From: JAKALQ01 sp963978265 | Lineage (GTDB): Bacteria > Actinomycetota > Actinomycetes > S36-B12 > UBA5976 | Assembly (NCBI GenBank): GCA_963978265.1 | Contig: CAXBQV010000014.1 | Coordinates: forward strand, 1-24,308 | DNA: 24,308 bases | Direction: 5' to 3' | Shown here: one piece after another, positions 14,745 to 22,801 of the stretch | Numbering within the stretch: the stretch's first letter is position 1 | How the letters are laid out: every line of letters begins with the position of its first letter | Made by a program: the position numbers and the translations under genes | Notes under the pieces: generated by a model | What the model was told of the DNA's origin: nothing | The model's database searches: none | What the model saw: the letters and a program-made list of their open reading frames with translations, nothing else

Positions 14745-15125
14745 GTGGCCACCGGAACGCTCTACCGCGGTCGGGAAGGCATGTGGTCCTGGGTGGCCCA
14801 TCGCATCACCGGCGTCGCGGTCTACCTATTCCTGCTCGTCCATGTGCTCGACACCGCACTGGTACGCGTCGATCCGAATCTCTACGACGCCGTGATCGCG
14901 TCGTACAAGACCCCGATCGTCAATCTGCTCGAGGTCGGGCTGGTCGGGGCCGTCCTGTACCACGCACTCAATGGCATCCGCGTGATCCTTGTCGACTTCT
15001 GGTCGAAGGGCCCCAACTATCAGCGGGCCATGCTCTGGGTCGTGCTCGTGATCTGGGCAGCGCTCATGATCCCGGGCGCCTACTTCATGCTCTTGCACAC
15101 CGTGCAGAAGATGTTCGGAGCGTAG
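14745..15125 (+). CDS. sdhC: Succinate dehydrogenase cytochrome b556 subunit
   Basis: This 126-residue integral membrane subunit has three predicted helices. The N-terminal WSWVAHRITGVAVYLFLLVHVLD contains the S/R-H-R-(I/L)-(S/T)-G motif of the SdhC family with quinone-site residues. VLYHALNGIRVILVDF carries the heme-ligand candidate His in the 'H...G.R....D' motif. It anchors the dehydrogenase to the membrane and passes electrons to quinone as part of complex II. GTG 14745 is preceded by a strong Shine-Dalgarno. It is the first gene of sdhCDAB, with sdhD starting two bases after its stop. Confidence 0.93.
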   Translation: MATGTLYRGREGMWSWVAHRITGVAVYLFLLVHVLDTALVRVDPNLYDAVIASYKTPIVNLLEVGLVGAVLYHALNGIRVILVDFWSKGPNYQRAMLWVVLVIWAALMIPGAYFMLLHTVQKMFGA

Positions 15126-15127
15126 CC

Positions 15128-15526
15128 ATGAGCCTCAACACCATGACTCCTCCGCGTTCCCGCTCGCACAAGCCCGGCAACTACGAGATGCTCTCGTGGC
15201 TCTTCATGCGCGTCTCGGGCGTCGTCCTCGTCTTCCTCGTGCTCGGACACCTGCTCATCATGAACATCCTCGACGGCGGGGTGCAGCGCATCAACTTCGC
15301 CTTCGTCGCCGGGCGGTGGGCCTCCCCGTTCTGGCAGGTCTGGGATCTGCTGCAGTTGTGGCTCGCCATGATCCACGGCACGAACGGCCTTCGCACGATC
15401 ATCTCCGACTACGCAGAGAAGCAGTCCACGCGTTTCTGGTTGCAGACGCTCCTCTACGTGTCAGCCGTCTTCGTGGTCCTGTGCGGCACGCTCGTGATCT
15501 TCACCTTCGACCCGACGATCGGTTAA
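15128..15526 (+). CDS. sdhD: Succinate dehydrogenase hydrophobic membrane anchor subunit
   Basis: A 132-residue three-helix protein. Features are WLFMRVSGVVLVFLVLGHLLI with a His near the cytoplasmic end of helix 1, then WLAMIHGTNGLRTIISDY, where the H.(T)NG(L/I)R motif supplies a second heme/quinone-site His and Arg, and a final helix TLLYVSAVFVVLCGTLVIF. It pairs with SdhC to form the membrane anchor. ATG 15128 lies two bases after sdhC. Gene order C-D-A-B and the three-helix sizes match the mycobacterial Rv3316-Rv3319 type of enzyme. Confidence 0.92.
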   Translation: MSLNTMTPPRSRSHKPGNYEMLSWLFMRVSGVVLVFLVLGHLLIMNILDGGVQRINFAFVAGRWASPFWQVWDLLQLWLAMIHGTNGLRTIISDYAEKQSTRFWLQTLLYVSAVFVVLCGTLVIFTFDPTIG

Positions 15527-15528
15527 TC

Positions 15529-17274
15529 ATGGTTGAGTTCCACAAGTTCGACGTCATCATCGTCGGCGCCGGCGGTGCCGGCATGCGGGCAGCGCTCGAA
15601 GCAGGTGACCGTGCACACACGGCCGTACTCACGAAGTTGTATCCCACGCGTTCGCACACCGGTGCTGCGCAGGGCGGCATGTGTGCAGCCCTCGCAAATG
15701 TCGAAGACGACAACTGGGAATGGCACACCTTCGACACCGTGAAGGGCGGCGACTACCTCGTCGACCAGGATGCCGCCGAGGTAATGTGCAAGGAGGCCAT
15801 CGACGCCGTCATCGATCTCGAGAAGATGGGCCTCCCGTTCAACCGAACGCCGGAAGGTCGCATCGACCAGCGTCGTTTCGGTGGACACACCCGCAACCAC
15901 GGTGAGGCCGCTGTCCGCCGCGCGTGCTACGCAGCAGACCGCACGGGTCACATGATCCTGCAGACGCTGTACCAGAACTGCATCAAGAAGGGCATCGAGT
16001 TCTTCAACGAGTTCTACGTGCTCGATATCGTGCTCGACGAATCCCAGGGTGAGCCCCGCGCGGCCGGTGCCGTCGCCGTCGAACTCGCGACCGGCAAGGT
16101 GCACGTATTCCACGCGAAGTCGGTCGTGTTCGCCACCGGCGGCTTCGGCAAGATCTTCAAGACCACCTCGAATGCACACACCCTGACCGGCGACGGCATC
16201 GCCGTCGCCTACCGCAAGGGCCTGCCGCTGGAGGACATGGAGTTCTATCAATTCCATCCCACCGGCCTCGCCGGACTCGGCGTGCTGCTCACCGAGGGTG
16301 CCCGCGGCGAAGGGGGCATCCTGCGCAATGCGTCCGGTGAGCGCTTCATGGAGCGCTACGCCCCGACCATCAAGGACCTCGCACCACGCGACATGGTCTC
16401 CCGCTCGATGGTGCTCGAAGTTCGCGAGGGACGCGGTGCCGGTCCGCACAAGGACTACGTGTACCTCGACCTCACGCACCTGCCGAAGGAGCAGATCGAG
16501 GAGAAACTGCCGGACATCACCGAGTTCGCACGCACCTACCTCGGCGTCGATCCGGTGAACGAGCTCGTGCCGGTGTTCCCCACTGCCCACTACGCAATGG
16601 GCGGCATTCCCACGAACGTGAAGGCCGAGGTGCTGCGCAACAACACCGACGTCGTGCCCGGCCTCTACGCTGCCGGCGAATGCGCCTGCGTATCGGTGCA
16701 CGGTGCAAACCGACTCGGGACGAACTCGTTGCTCGATATCAACGTCTTCGGTCGCCGCGCGGGCATTGCTGCGTCCGAGTACGCGCAAGATGCGGAATGG
16801 CCGGCCATGCCGGAGAACCCCGAATCGACCGTGGTGCAGATGCTGGAGCGACTGCGCAACTCCAACGGCACCGAGAAGGTGGCGCAGATCCGCAAGGAGA
16901 TGCAGGAGACGATGGACCTCAATGCACAGGTGTATCGCAACGAGGACACGCTTACGAAGGCGTTGAACGATGTGCGTGCACTCAAGGAGCGCTACAAGAA
17001 CGTGGCGATCCAGGACAAGGGCCAGCGCTACAACACCGATCTGCTCGAAGCCGTCGAACTCGGGTTCCTCCTCGATCTCGCCGAAGCGCTCGCGTACACC
17101 GCACTGGAACGCCGCGAGACGCGCGGTGGACATGCCCGCGAGGACTTCCCGACCCGCGATGACGCGAACTTCATGGCGCACTCGATGCTCTACAAGAACC
17201 CGGACGGTTCACTGAGACTCGACAAGAAGCCGGTCACCATTACCCGTTACCAGCCGATGGAGCGCAAGTACTGA
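15529..17274 (+). CDS. sdhA: Succinate dehydrogenase flavoprotein subunit
   Basis: A 581-residue flavoprotein that oxidises succinate to fumarate. It has the dinucleotide-binding GAGGAGMRA (13-21), the covalent FAD-attachment His43 in RSHTGAAQGGM, substrate-side residues in FHPTGLAG and TEGARGEGG, RRFGGHTRNHGEAAVRR, and the C-terminal ANRLGTNSLLDINVFGRRAG motif that closes the FAD site. Length is typical. ATG 15529 is two bases after sdhD; the longer frame back to 15196 crosses sdhD and is rejected. The stop overlaps the sdhB start by one base (TGATG). Confidence 0.97.
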   Translation: MVEFHKFDVIIVGAGGAGMRAALEAGDRAHTAVLTKLYPTRSHTGAAQGGMCAALANVEDDNWEWHTFDTVKGGDYLVDQDAAEVMCKEAIDAVIDLEKMGLPFNRTPEGRIDQRRFGGHTRNHGEAAVRRACYAADRTGHMILQTLYQNCIKKGIEFFNEFYVLDIVLDESQGEPRAAGAVAVELATGKVHVFHAKSVVFATGGFGKIFKTTSNAHTLTGDGIAVAYRKGLPLEDMEFYQFHPTGLAGLGVLLTEGARGEGGILRNASGERFMERYAPTIKDLAPRDMVSRSMVLEVREGRGAGPHKDYVYLDLTHLPKEQIEEKLPDITEFARTYLGVDPVNELVPVFPTAHYAMGGIPTNVKAEVLRNNTDVVPGLYAAGECACVSVHGANRLGTNSLLDINVFGRRAGIAASEYAQDAEWPAMPENPESTVVQMLERLRNSNGTEKVAQIRKEMQETMDLNAQVYRNEDTLTKALNDVRALKERYKNVAIQDKGQRYNTDLLEAVELGFLLDLAEALAYTALERRETRGGHAREDFPTRDDANFMAHSMLYKNPDGSLRLDKKPVTITRYQPMERKY

Positions 17275-18023
17275 TGTCGACGCTAGAACACGCACCTGCA
17301 GAGATGCCGGCACCGGTTGCCATCGACGTGACCTTCCGCGTGCGCCGCTTCAATCCGGAACTCGACGCCGAGCCGCACTGGGAGGACTACGTCGTCCCGT
17401 GCTACCCGACTGATCGCATCCTCGACGGACTCGCAAAGATCAAGGCGGACGTCGACGGCACCCTGTCCTACCGACGCTCCTGCGCGCATGGCATCTGCGG
17501 CTCGGACGCAATGCGCATCAACGGCCGCAACCGGCTCGCCTGCAAGACGCTTGTGAAGGATCTCGACTCGAGCAAGCCGATAACGGTCGAAGCGATCAAG
17601 GGTCTGCCGTTGGAGAAGGATCTGATCGTCGACATGGAGCCGTTCTTCAAGGCATTCCGCGACGTCATGCCCTTCCTCGTCACCGACGGCAGGCACCAGC
17701 CGACGAAGGAGTGGATCCAGTCCGCCGAAGACCGGGCAGTCTTCGACGAGACCACCAAGTGCATCCTCTGCGCGTGCTGCACCACGTCGTGCCCGGTGTT
17801 CTGGACCGACGGCCAGTACTTCGGTCCGGCTGCGATCGTGGCAGCCCACCGCTTCATCTTCGACAGCCGCGACACCGCTGCTGCCCAGCGCCTCGAGATC
17901 CTCAACGACAAGGAAGGCGTGTGGCGTTGCCGCACCACCTTCAACTGCACCGATGCCTGTCCGCGCGGTATCGAGGTGACCAAGGCAATTCAGGAAGTGA
18001 AGCGCGCGCTCATCATGCGCTAG
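17274..18023 (+). CDS. sdhB: Succinate dehydrogenase iron-sulfur subunit
   Basis: A 249-residue protein carrying the three Fe-S clusters. The [2Fe-2S] ligands are in SCAHGICGSDAMRINGRN and LAC (Cys70, Cys75, Asp78 and Cys90; Asp in the third position is normal, as in E. coli SdhB). The [4Fe-4S]/[3Fe-4S] ligands are in CILCACCTTSCPVFW (163-177) and in CRTTFNCTDACPRGI (219-233). It carries electrons from the flavoprotein to the membrane anchor. The TAG stop at 18021-18023 shares the palindrome CTAG with the stop of the convergent hydrolase gene, leaving no intergenic space. Confidence 0.97.
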   Translation: MSTLEHAPAEMPAPVAIDVTFRVRRFNPELDAEPHWEDYVVPCYPTDRILDGLAKIKADVDGTLSYRRSCAHGICGSDAMRINGRNRLACKTLVKDLDSSKPITVEAIKGLPLEKDLIVDMEPFFKAFRDVMPFLVTDGRHQPTKEWIQSAEDRAVFDETTKCILCACCTTSCPVFWTDGQYFGPAAIVAAHRFIFDSRDTAAAQRLEILNDKEGVWRCRTTFNCTDACPRGIEVTKAIQEVKRALIMR

Positions 18024-18916
18024 TCGAAGAGTGCTGCCACTCCGGCGAGTGCCTCATCGAGGTATTTCGCCGCGATTGAGATGTGCCCCTCGCCTTCACC
18101 CAGTTTCGCCGTCACGCCCGGGATTGCTCCGGCGAGCCACTTTCCGTGCGCGAATGGAACCATCAAGTCCTCGGAGCCCTGCAGCACCACAACCGGCTTG
18201 CTGATTGCGCGCACATCGAATCCCCAAGGCCTGGTGAACGCGATGTCATCGTCGAACCAGCCCCAAATGCCTTGTGCGACCGACCATCGAAGTGATGCAG
18301 CAAGATCATCGGACGAGGTGTTGATGTGCTCAAGATCGGCCGGTGGCAGGAGTGATCCCATGGCTTCGCGCATCGACTCATTCGTCACATGCGCCAATTC
18401 GGCCGCCACCGCTGCGAGGTAACCTTCCAACGCTTCGGGCTCCAGCGCGGCAGCGAACTCGTCGAGGTTGTCCTGGCCCATGCCTGCGAGGAAATCGATG
18501 TCGGGTTCGTCGTACGGCGCAACACCGGCGATGCTCACGGCCGCCACACAGTTCGGCAGCAACTGCACATCGGCGAGCGTGTGCGGACCGCCACCCGACC
18601 ATCCGCAGGAAGCGAACCGTTCTGCTCCGAGATGCGATACGAGTTCGGCTGTGAGTGCGGCATTGTCTGCGACGGTGCGGCCGGGTAGCCGCGTTCCACC
18701 GTAGCCCGGGCGCACGAGTTCAACGGTACGGAACCCACGCGCCCGAGCCGGCCGCAGGAGATCCACACTGATCGGGCCCGCAGCGGGCGTTCCGTGGTGA
18801 TACACAAGCAGCGGTCGATCGGATTCGACGGCCGCGTCGAAGATGTACTCAACAACGGCACCGTCGGCCACAGTGAATGACCGGAGCTCCTGGTCTGCAG
18901 GGAGTGCTTCACGCAT
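18020..18916 (-). CDS. Alpha/beta-fold hydrolase
   Basis: A 298-residue alpha/beta hydrolase. The oxyanion-hole HHGTPAAG, nucleophile elbow CGWSGGGPHT (Ser in G-W-S-G-G), acid VLQGSEDLMVPF (Asp) and catalytic His in GEGEGHISI occur in the standard order, with a helical lid between about residues 125 and 220. No signal peptide is seen, so it is probably cytosolic. Substrate is not deducible; the family covers esterases, lactonases and peptidases. The ATG lies 6 bases after a TAGCGT -10 hexamer on the minus strand, so it is probably a leaderless single-gene transcript. It converges with sdhB and is divergent from the membrane-protein gene. Confidence 0.88.
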   Translation of the reverse strand: MREALPADQELRSFTVADGAVVEYIFDAAVESDRPLLVYHHGTPAAGPISVDLLRPARARGFRTVELVRPGYGGTRLPGRTVADNAALTAELVSHLGAERFASCGWSGGGPHTLADVQLLPNCVAAVSIAGVAPYDEPDIDFLAGMGQDNLDEFAAALEPEALEGYLAAVAAELAHVTNESMREAMGSLLPPADLEHINTSSDDLAASLRWSVAQGIWGWFDDDIAFTRPWGFDVRAISKPVVVLQGSEDLMVPFAHGKWLAGAIPGVTAKLGEGEGHISIAAKYLDEALAGVAALFD

Positions 18917-18928
18917 GCCGGCACGCTA
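18917..18928 (-). promoter_or_regulatory. Leaderless -10 element for the hydrolase gene
   Basis: On the minus strand TAGCGT (18928 to 18923) is followed by GCCGGC and then the ATG at 18916-18914. The 6-base spacing places the transcript start at the initiation codon, and there is no Shine-Dalgarno in the interval. Confidence 0.55.
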
Positions 18929-19013
18929 CTCGTGGTTCACCGGCTATTCCATGACCAAAGCCCTCTCTCCTGCGGGGGCATTCGTCATACCGTGGTACCG
19001 AGAGGTGATCTCG

Positions 19014-19667
19014 ATGCGCAATGAAACCACGGTTCGCGCTCGTCACGAACTCGCCGCGGACGGTGTCCTCATCACGTCCGGGCTTTTCGCGCTCGTGTGT
19101 GCCGTCTTCCTGCCATTGATGTGGCTGTTCTCACCAGCACAATTGTCCGAAACGAACCTCGCAGGAATCGGCATTCTTGGGACGATCGCGAATATCGCGA
19201 TGTTGGCCAGCGCCGCGGTCGGGCCGTGGCTCACGTGGACGTTGCACGGACGCCGTGTCACGTGGCGCGTCGTGATGGCTGCCGTCGCAGCGATCCCCGT
19301 GACGACGCTGGTAGTCGGCGTCATGCTTCCCCTGCTCAATTTCGCTCTGCATCCGGTTGCGACACTGGTAAGCGACGAGGAGTATGCCGGCCCTATCGTG
19401 ATCGGCATCCTCGCGGCCGTCGTGTATCTGTGGGTGATCGCCCGCGCCGCGCGCGCAACCTTCTTCGAATACGGTGGACCGGTTGGTCTCATCCGCGCAC
19501 ATCAGGCATCGCTCATCGGGATCGTCGTGCTGATCACAGAACTCGTCGTCGGCATCGGACTCATGGGTGTCGATGGCTCAGTGGCGGAGGCGCTGGCGTT
19601 TGGAATGCTCTTCGGGGCCGGAGGCGGCGTTGCGATCTGGGCGGCAGACCTCGTCAGCGACCGCTAG
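19014..19667 (+). CDS. Six-helix integral membrane protein of unknown function
   Basis: A 217-residue protein with six hydrophobic segments (beginning about GVLITSGLFALVCAVFLPLMW, LAGIGILGTIANIAML, VVMAAVAAIPVTTLVVGVML, PIVIGILAAVVYLWVI, LIGIVVLITELVVGIGL and ALAFGMLFGAGGGVAIW) and a charged 16-residue N-terminus. I recognise no family and no catalytic motif. ATG 19014 is chosen because AGAGGTG (19001-19007) lies six bases upstream; longer frames from 18843 or 18951 run into the hydrolase or its promoter. A possible -10 is TACCGT (18988-18993). Its 3' end overlaps the 3' end of convergent trpS by 14 bases. Confidence 0.7.
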   Translation: MRNETTVRARHELAADGVLITSGLFALVCAVFLPLMWLFSPAQLSETNLAGIGILGTIANIAMLASAAVGPWLTWTLHGRRVTWRVVMAAVAAIPVTTLVVGVMLPLLNFALHPVATLVSDEEYAGPIVIGILAAVVYLWVIARAARATFFEYGGPVGLIRAHQASLIGIVVLITELVVGIGLMGVDGSVAEALAFGMLFGAGGGVAIWAADLVSDR

Positions 19668-20661
19668 CGGGAACGAATCCGATCGCAGCGTAGACAGCGT
19701 GCAGTGTGTGCTCGGCAGCGGTGGATGCCTTCGCCGCACCCTTCGCCATCACGTTCTCGAGTTCTGCGCGATCGTCCAGCAGGGCATGCACCTTCGCCTG
19801 GAACGGCTCCGCGTATGCGAGCACCGCCTCTGCTGCGCGCTTCTTCAACTCACCGTACATCTGCCCCTGCAGCGAGTCGACGATCGCATGAATCGGTTCG
19901 CCGGTGAAGCCGTGGATGATCGTCAGCAGGTTCGAGACGCCCGGCTTATTCTCGGGGTCGTAGCGGATCTCGGTCTCCGAATCCGTCACCGCTGACTTGA
20001 TGCGCTTCTCGATGGTCTTCAGCGGATCGAGCAGATTGAGCACGCCCGCCGGAGACGACTTGCTCATCTTCGCCGTCGGTTCCTGCAGGTCGGCGATCTT
20101 CGCCGTGCCCTTCATGATGTGCGGCTCGGGTACGACAAGCGTCCGGCCGTACCGGGTGTTGAATCGCTGCGCGAGGTCACGCGACAGTTCGAGATGCTGA
20201 CGCTGGTCCTCACCGACCGGCACCGCGTTCGCGCCGTAGATGACGATGTCCGCGGCCTGCAGGATCGGGTATGTGAAGAGGCCGACGTTCGTACTGTCGG
20301 CGCCCGCCTTCTGCGACTTGTCCTTGAACTGTGTCATCCGGCCGGCCTCACCGAAACCAGTGAGGCAGGAGAACACCCACATGAGTTCGGTGTGTTGCGG
20401 CACGTGGCTCTGCACGAACACCGCGCCACGATCGGGATCGCAGCCGGCCGCAACCAATTGCGCGATCGAGAGCAACGTGCGTTGACGGAGAACTTCCGGA
20501 TCAGTTTGGACGGTGAACGCATGCAAATCGGCAACACCGTAGAAGCAGTCGTTCGCTTCCATTAGCCCCGGCCAGTACTGCACGGCGCCCAGGAGATTGC
20601 CGATGTGGAATGACTCGGCGGTCGGCTGGATGAGCGACAGCACACGGGGTTTGGACGACAT
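19654..20661 (-). CDS. trpS: Tryptophan--tRNA ligase
   Basis: A 335-residue class I aminoacyl-tRNA synthetase that charges tRNA(Trp). The HIGH-type motif is FHIGNLLGA (18-26), the tryptophan/adenylate pocket strand is YPILQAADIVIY (131-142), VGEDQRQHLELSRDLA (149-164) matches the family core, and KMSKS is at 198-202. Length is normal for bacterial TrpS. The minus-strand ATG is preceded at 6 bases by CAGAAT, a near fit to TANNNT, so it may have its own leaderless start besides read-through from the gene 4 bases upstream. The tail overlaps the membrane-protein gene on the other strand. Confidence 0.96.
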   Translation of the reverse strand: MSSKPRVLSLIQPTAESFHIGNLLGAVQYWPGLMEANDCFYGVADLHAFTVQTDPEVLRQRTLLSIAQLVAAGCDPDRGAVFVQSHVPQHTELMWVFSCLTGFGEAGRMTQFKDKSQKAGADSTNVGLFTYPILQAADIVIYGANAVPVGEDQRQHLELSRDLAQRFNTRYGRTLVVPEPHIMKGTAKIADLQEPTAKMSKSSPAGVLNLLDPLKTIEKRIKSAVTDSETEIRYDPENKPGVSNLLTIIHGFTGEPIHAIVDSLQGQMYGELKKRAAEAVLAYAEPFQAKVHALLDDRAELENVMAKGAAKASTAAEHTLHAVYAAIGFVPASGR

Positions 20662-20665
20662 GTGC

Positions 20666-21949
20666 CTATTCTGGCAGGACGGCGCCGGACTCGGCCGGCA
20701 AGGGCTCGACGCGAACGCGTGACACGCGACGCGCGTCGACGCCGTCGATGATCAACCGGTGGCGGTCGACATCGACGCTCATGCCGATCTCCGGGAGCTG
20801 CCCGAGCGTTGCCACGAGGAACCCGGCGATCGTCTCGTACGGACCCTCCGGCAGTCGGATTCCGTAGTCGACCGCGAAATCCTCGAGGTTCGTGAGCCCA
20901 TCGACGCTGCGGAAGTCCACGGTTTCGGCTTCGTCGTATTCGTCGCGGATGTCCCCGACAACCTCTTCGACGAGGTCCTCCATCGTGACGATGCCAGCGG
21001 TGCCGCCGTATTCGTCCTCGACGATTGCGAGATGGGCCGACAGTCGTCGCATCTCGGCAAGTGAGGGAATCACATACTTCGTGCCGGGGAAGCGCGCGAT
21101 GTCGCGGGCGAGTTCCGAAAGCCGCACGGACCGCTTCGACATGTCCGGGTCGAGCAGATCGCGTACGTGCACGAAGCCGATCACGTCATCCATCGACTCC
21201 CCGATCACCGGATAACGCGAATGCGGTTGGTCGACGACGAACTTCGCCGCCTTGAATGCCGGCATGTCGCCATCGAGGAACACCACATCGGTGCGCGGCA
21301 CCATCACCTCGCGCAGTTCACGATTGCCCGCCTCGAACACCTCGTCGATGAGCTCGCGCTCCTCCTCCGACAACTCTTCATGCGCGGCAACAATGTCACG
21401 CAGTTCCTCGCCACTGATCGCCTCGCGGGTGGCGTGCGGGTCGACACCGAAGAGTCGGACGATGAGATTCGTCGACATGGTGAGCAGGGCGATGATCGGA
21501 CGCGTCACGCGGGCGAGGATCTCCACCGGATACGCAGCGATAAGGGCGATGGTCTCCGCACGTTGGATGGCGAGTCGCTTCGGGACCAGTTCGCCGATGA
21601 CGAGCGAGACGTACGCGACAATCAAGGTCACGCCGATGAACGCCACAGTGCCAGCAGAATCCGAGAGGCCGAGGTCCTTGAGCTTCGGTTCGATGATCGG
21701 CGCGATCTCGGATGCACCAAGCGCTGCCGAGACGAAACTCGTGACGGTGATGCCCACCTGGGCGGCCGCGAGGAAACGGGTCGGCTGCTCCAGCAGTTTC
21801 GCGAGCACCGCCCCTCGCCGCCCGCGCGACGCCAACTGTTGCACCTGGCTGTCGCGGAGCGAGACAAGCGCTATTTCGAATGCGACGAATACCGATGCGA
21901 TCAGGATGAACAGCAGTACGAGCGCGATCTTGGAACCGATCTCTCCCAC
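20666..21949 (-). CDS. CNNM/CorC-type transporter or hemolysin-family protein (DUF21-CBS-CorC_HlyC)
   Basis: This 427-residue membrane protein has an N-terminal DUF21/CNNM domain with about four helices (first IALVLLFILIASVFVAFEIAL, later TLIVAYVSLVIGELVPKR with the GE..PK signature). The acidic segment GEELRDIVAAHEE leads into two CBS motifs (VMVPRTDVVFLDGD and the stretch ending VEDEYGGTAGIVTMEDLVEE), and a C-terminal CorC_HlyC domain ends the protein. The family is implicated in Mg2+/Co2+ export or sensing; the old name hemolysin is not functional evidence. The start is GTG with TAGCCT 6 bases before it. It sits between xthA (13 bases upstream) and trpS (4 bases downstream). Confidence 0.9.
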   Translation of the reverse strand: MGEIGSKIALVLLFILIASVFVAFEIALVSLRDSQVQQLASRGRRGAVLAKLLEQPTRFLAAAQVGITVTSFVSAALGASEIAPIIEPKLKDLGLSDSAGTVAFIGVTLIVAYVSLVIGELVPKRLAIQRAETIALIAAYPVEILARVTRPIIALLTMSTNLIVRLFGVDPHATREAISGEELRDIVAAHEELSEEERELIDEVFEAGNRELREVMVPRTDVVFLDGDMPAFKAAKFVVDQPHSRYPVIGESMDDVIGFVHVRDLLDPDMSKRSVRLSELARDIARFPGTKYVIPSLAEMRRLSAHLAIVEDEYGGTAGIVTMEDLVEEVVGDIRDEYDEAETVDFRSVDGLTNLEDFAVDYGIRLPEGPYETIAGFLVATLGQLPEIGMSVDVDRHRLIIDGVDARRVSRVRVEPLPAESGAVLPE

Positions 21950-21961
21950 GGCTACAGGCTA
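21950..21961 (-). promoter_or_regulatory. Leaderless -10 element for the CNNM/CBS gene
   Basis: On the minus strand TAGCCT (21961 to 21956) plus GTAGCC leads directly to the GTG at 21949-21947. The hexamer fits TANNNT at the 6-base leaderless spacing and lies between the xthA stop and this start, so the CNNM/CBS gene may be transcribed separately from xthA. Confidence 0.5.
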
Positions 21962-21962
21962 C

Positions 21963-22778
21963 CTATTTGAACTGGGCGGTCACAGGCGCATGGTCGCTCC
22001 AGCGCTCGGCATACGACGCCGCCCGACCAATGGTGATCTTCTTCAACCTCGCTGCGAGATCGGGTGTCGCCAGGAGGTAGTCGATACGCCACCCCACGTT
22101 CTTGTCGAACGCCTGCCCGCGCTGGCTCCACCATGTGTAGGGGCCCTCGACGTCGCCGAATTGTTGGCGGTGCAGATCCACCCACCCGTGCTTCCCCAAC
22201 CAGATATCGAAGTAGGCGCGTTCACGCGGAAGGAAGCCGGCTGACTTCAGATTGCCCTTCCAGTTCTTCAGATCGAGTTCGCGGTGCGCAACATTGAGAT
22301 CGCCGACGAGGAGCACATCGGTGTTCGACTTCATGTGCGACTGCATCCGCTTCGTCATCGCGTCGAGGAAGCGGTACTTCTCCTCCTGCTTCTCCTCGAT
22401 CTCCGAGTCGCCCGCGTGTACGTAGATGGAGGCGATGCGGACTTCGCGGCTTCCGTCGTGCACCGTGCCCTCCACCCAACGGCCCTGCTTCGCGAACTCC
22501 TTCGGCCCGACGCCGTGCTTGACATCGTGCAGTGGAAACTTCGAGATGATCGCGACTCCCGCATGGCCGAGCTTGGCAGAACTGTCGTGCGCCACATGGA
22601 CGTTCTTGAAACCGGCTTCCTCGATGCACTCGTGCAGCTGCTCGGTGGTGGAACGCACCTCCTGCAGGCAGATGACATCGGCTTTCCCGGCCTTCTGCGC
22701 GGCACGAAGTTGGTCCAGCCCGCCCTTGCGCAGCGCTGCGCGCACACCGTTCACATTCGCCGTCACGACAGAAAGCAT
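21963..22778 (-). CDS. xthA: Exodeoxyribonuclease III / AP endonuclease
   Basis: About 271 residues of the EEP (exonuclease-endonuclease-phosphatase) family. It removes 3' blocks and cuts at abasic sites in base-excision repair. Conserved motifs are NVNGVRA, the metal Glu in CLQEVR, YVHAGDSE, the active-site GDLNVAHRELDL (Asp, Asn), ERAYFD, the Trp loop GPYTWWS, WRIDYLLAT and the terminal SDHAPV with catalytic Asp-His. ATG 22778-22776 is preferred over GTG 22784 because TACGGT lies exactly six bases before the ATG. It is divergent from msrA, with only 23 bases between start codons. Confidence 0.93.
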   Translation of the reverse strand: MLSVVTANVNGVRAALRKGGLDQLRAAQKAGKADVICLQEVRSTTEQLHECIEEAGFKNVHVAHDSSAKLGHAGVAIISKFPLHDVKHGVGPKEFAKQGRWVEGTVHDGSREVRIASIYVHAGDSEIEEKQEEKYRFLDAMTKRMQSHMKSNTDVLLVGDLNVAHRELDLKNWKGNLKSAGFLPRERAYFDIWLGKHGWVDLHRQQFGDVEGPYTWWSQRGQAFDKNVGWRIDYLLATPDLAARLKKITIGRAASYAERWSDHAPVTAQFK

Positions 22779-22801
22779 GGGCACACCGTAGTCTTCGCTC
22801 C
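22779..22801. promoter_or_regulatory. Bidirectional leaderless promoter between xthA and msrA
   Basis: Only 23 bases separate the two ATGs. On the plus strand TAGTCT (22789-22794) plus 7 bases leads to the msrA ATG. On the minus strand TACGGT (22790 to 22785) plus 6 bases leads to the xthA ATG. The two -10 hexamers share the self-complementary TA at 22789-22790. A partial -35 for msrA is ACGACA (22765-22770), 18 bases upstream of its -10, within xthA. No ribosome-binding site fits in the gap. Confidence 0.6.

Noticed and set aside
15523..17181. Long 552-codon open frame antisense to sdhA
   Set aside because: Composition and position are those of a shadow frame of a GC-rich, highly conserved gene; it has no recognisable domain.
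17481..17530. Asp in place of one Cys in the SdhB [2Fe-2S] motif (CGSD)
   Set aside because: Asp at this position is common in SdhB, including the E. coli protein, so it is not a defect.
18843..19013. Longer start for the membrane protein
   Set aside because: It would overlap the divergent hydrolase start and its -10 element, and ATG 19014 has a proper Shine-Dalgarno.
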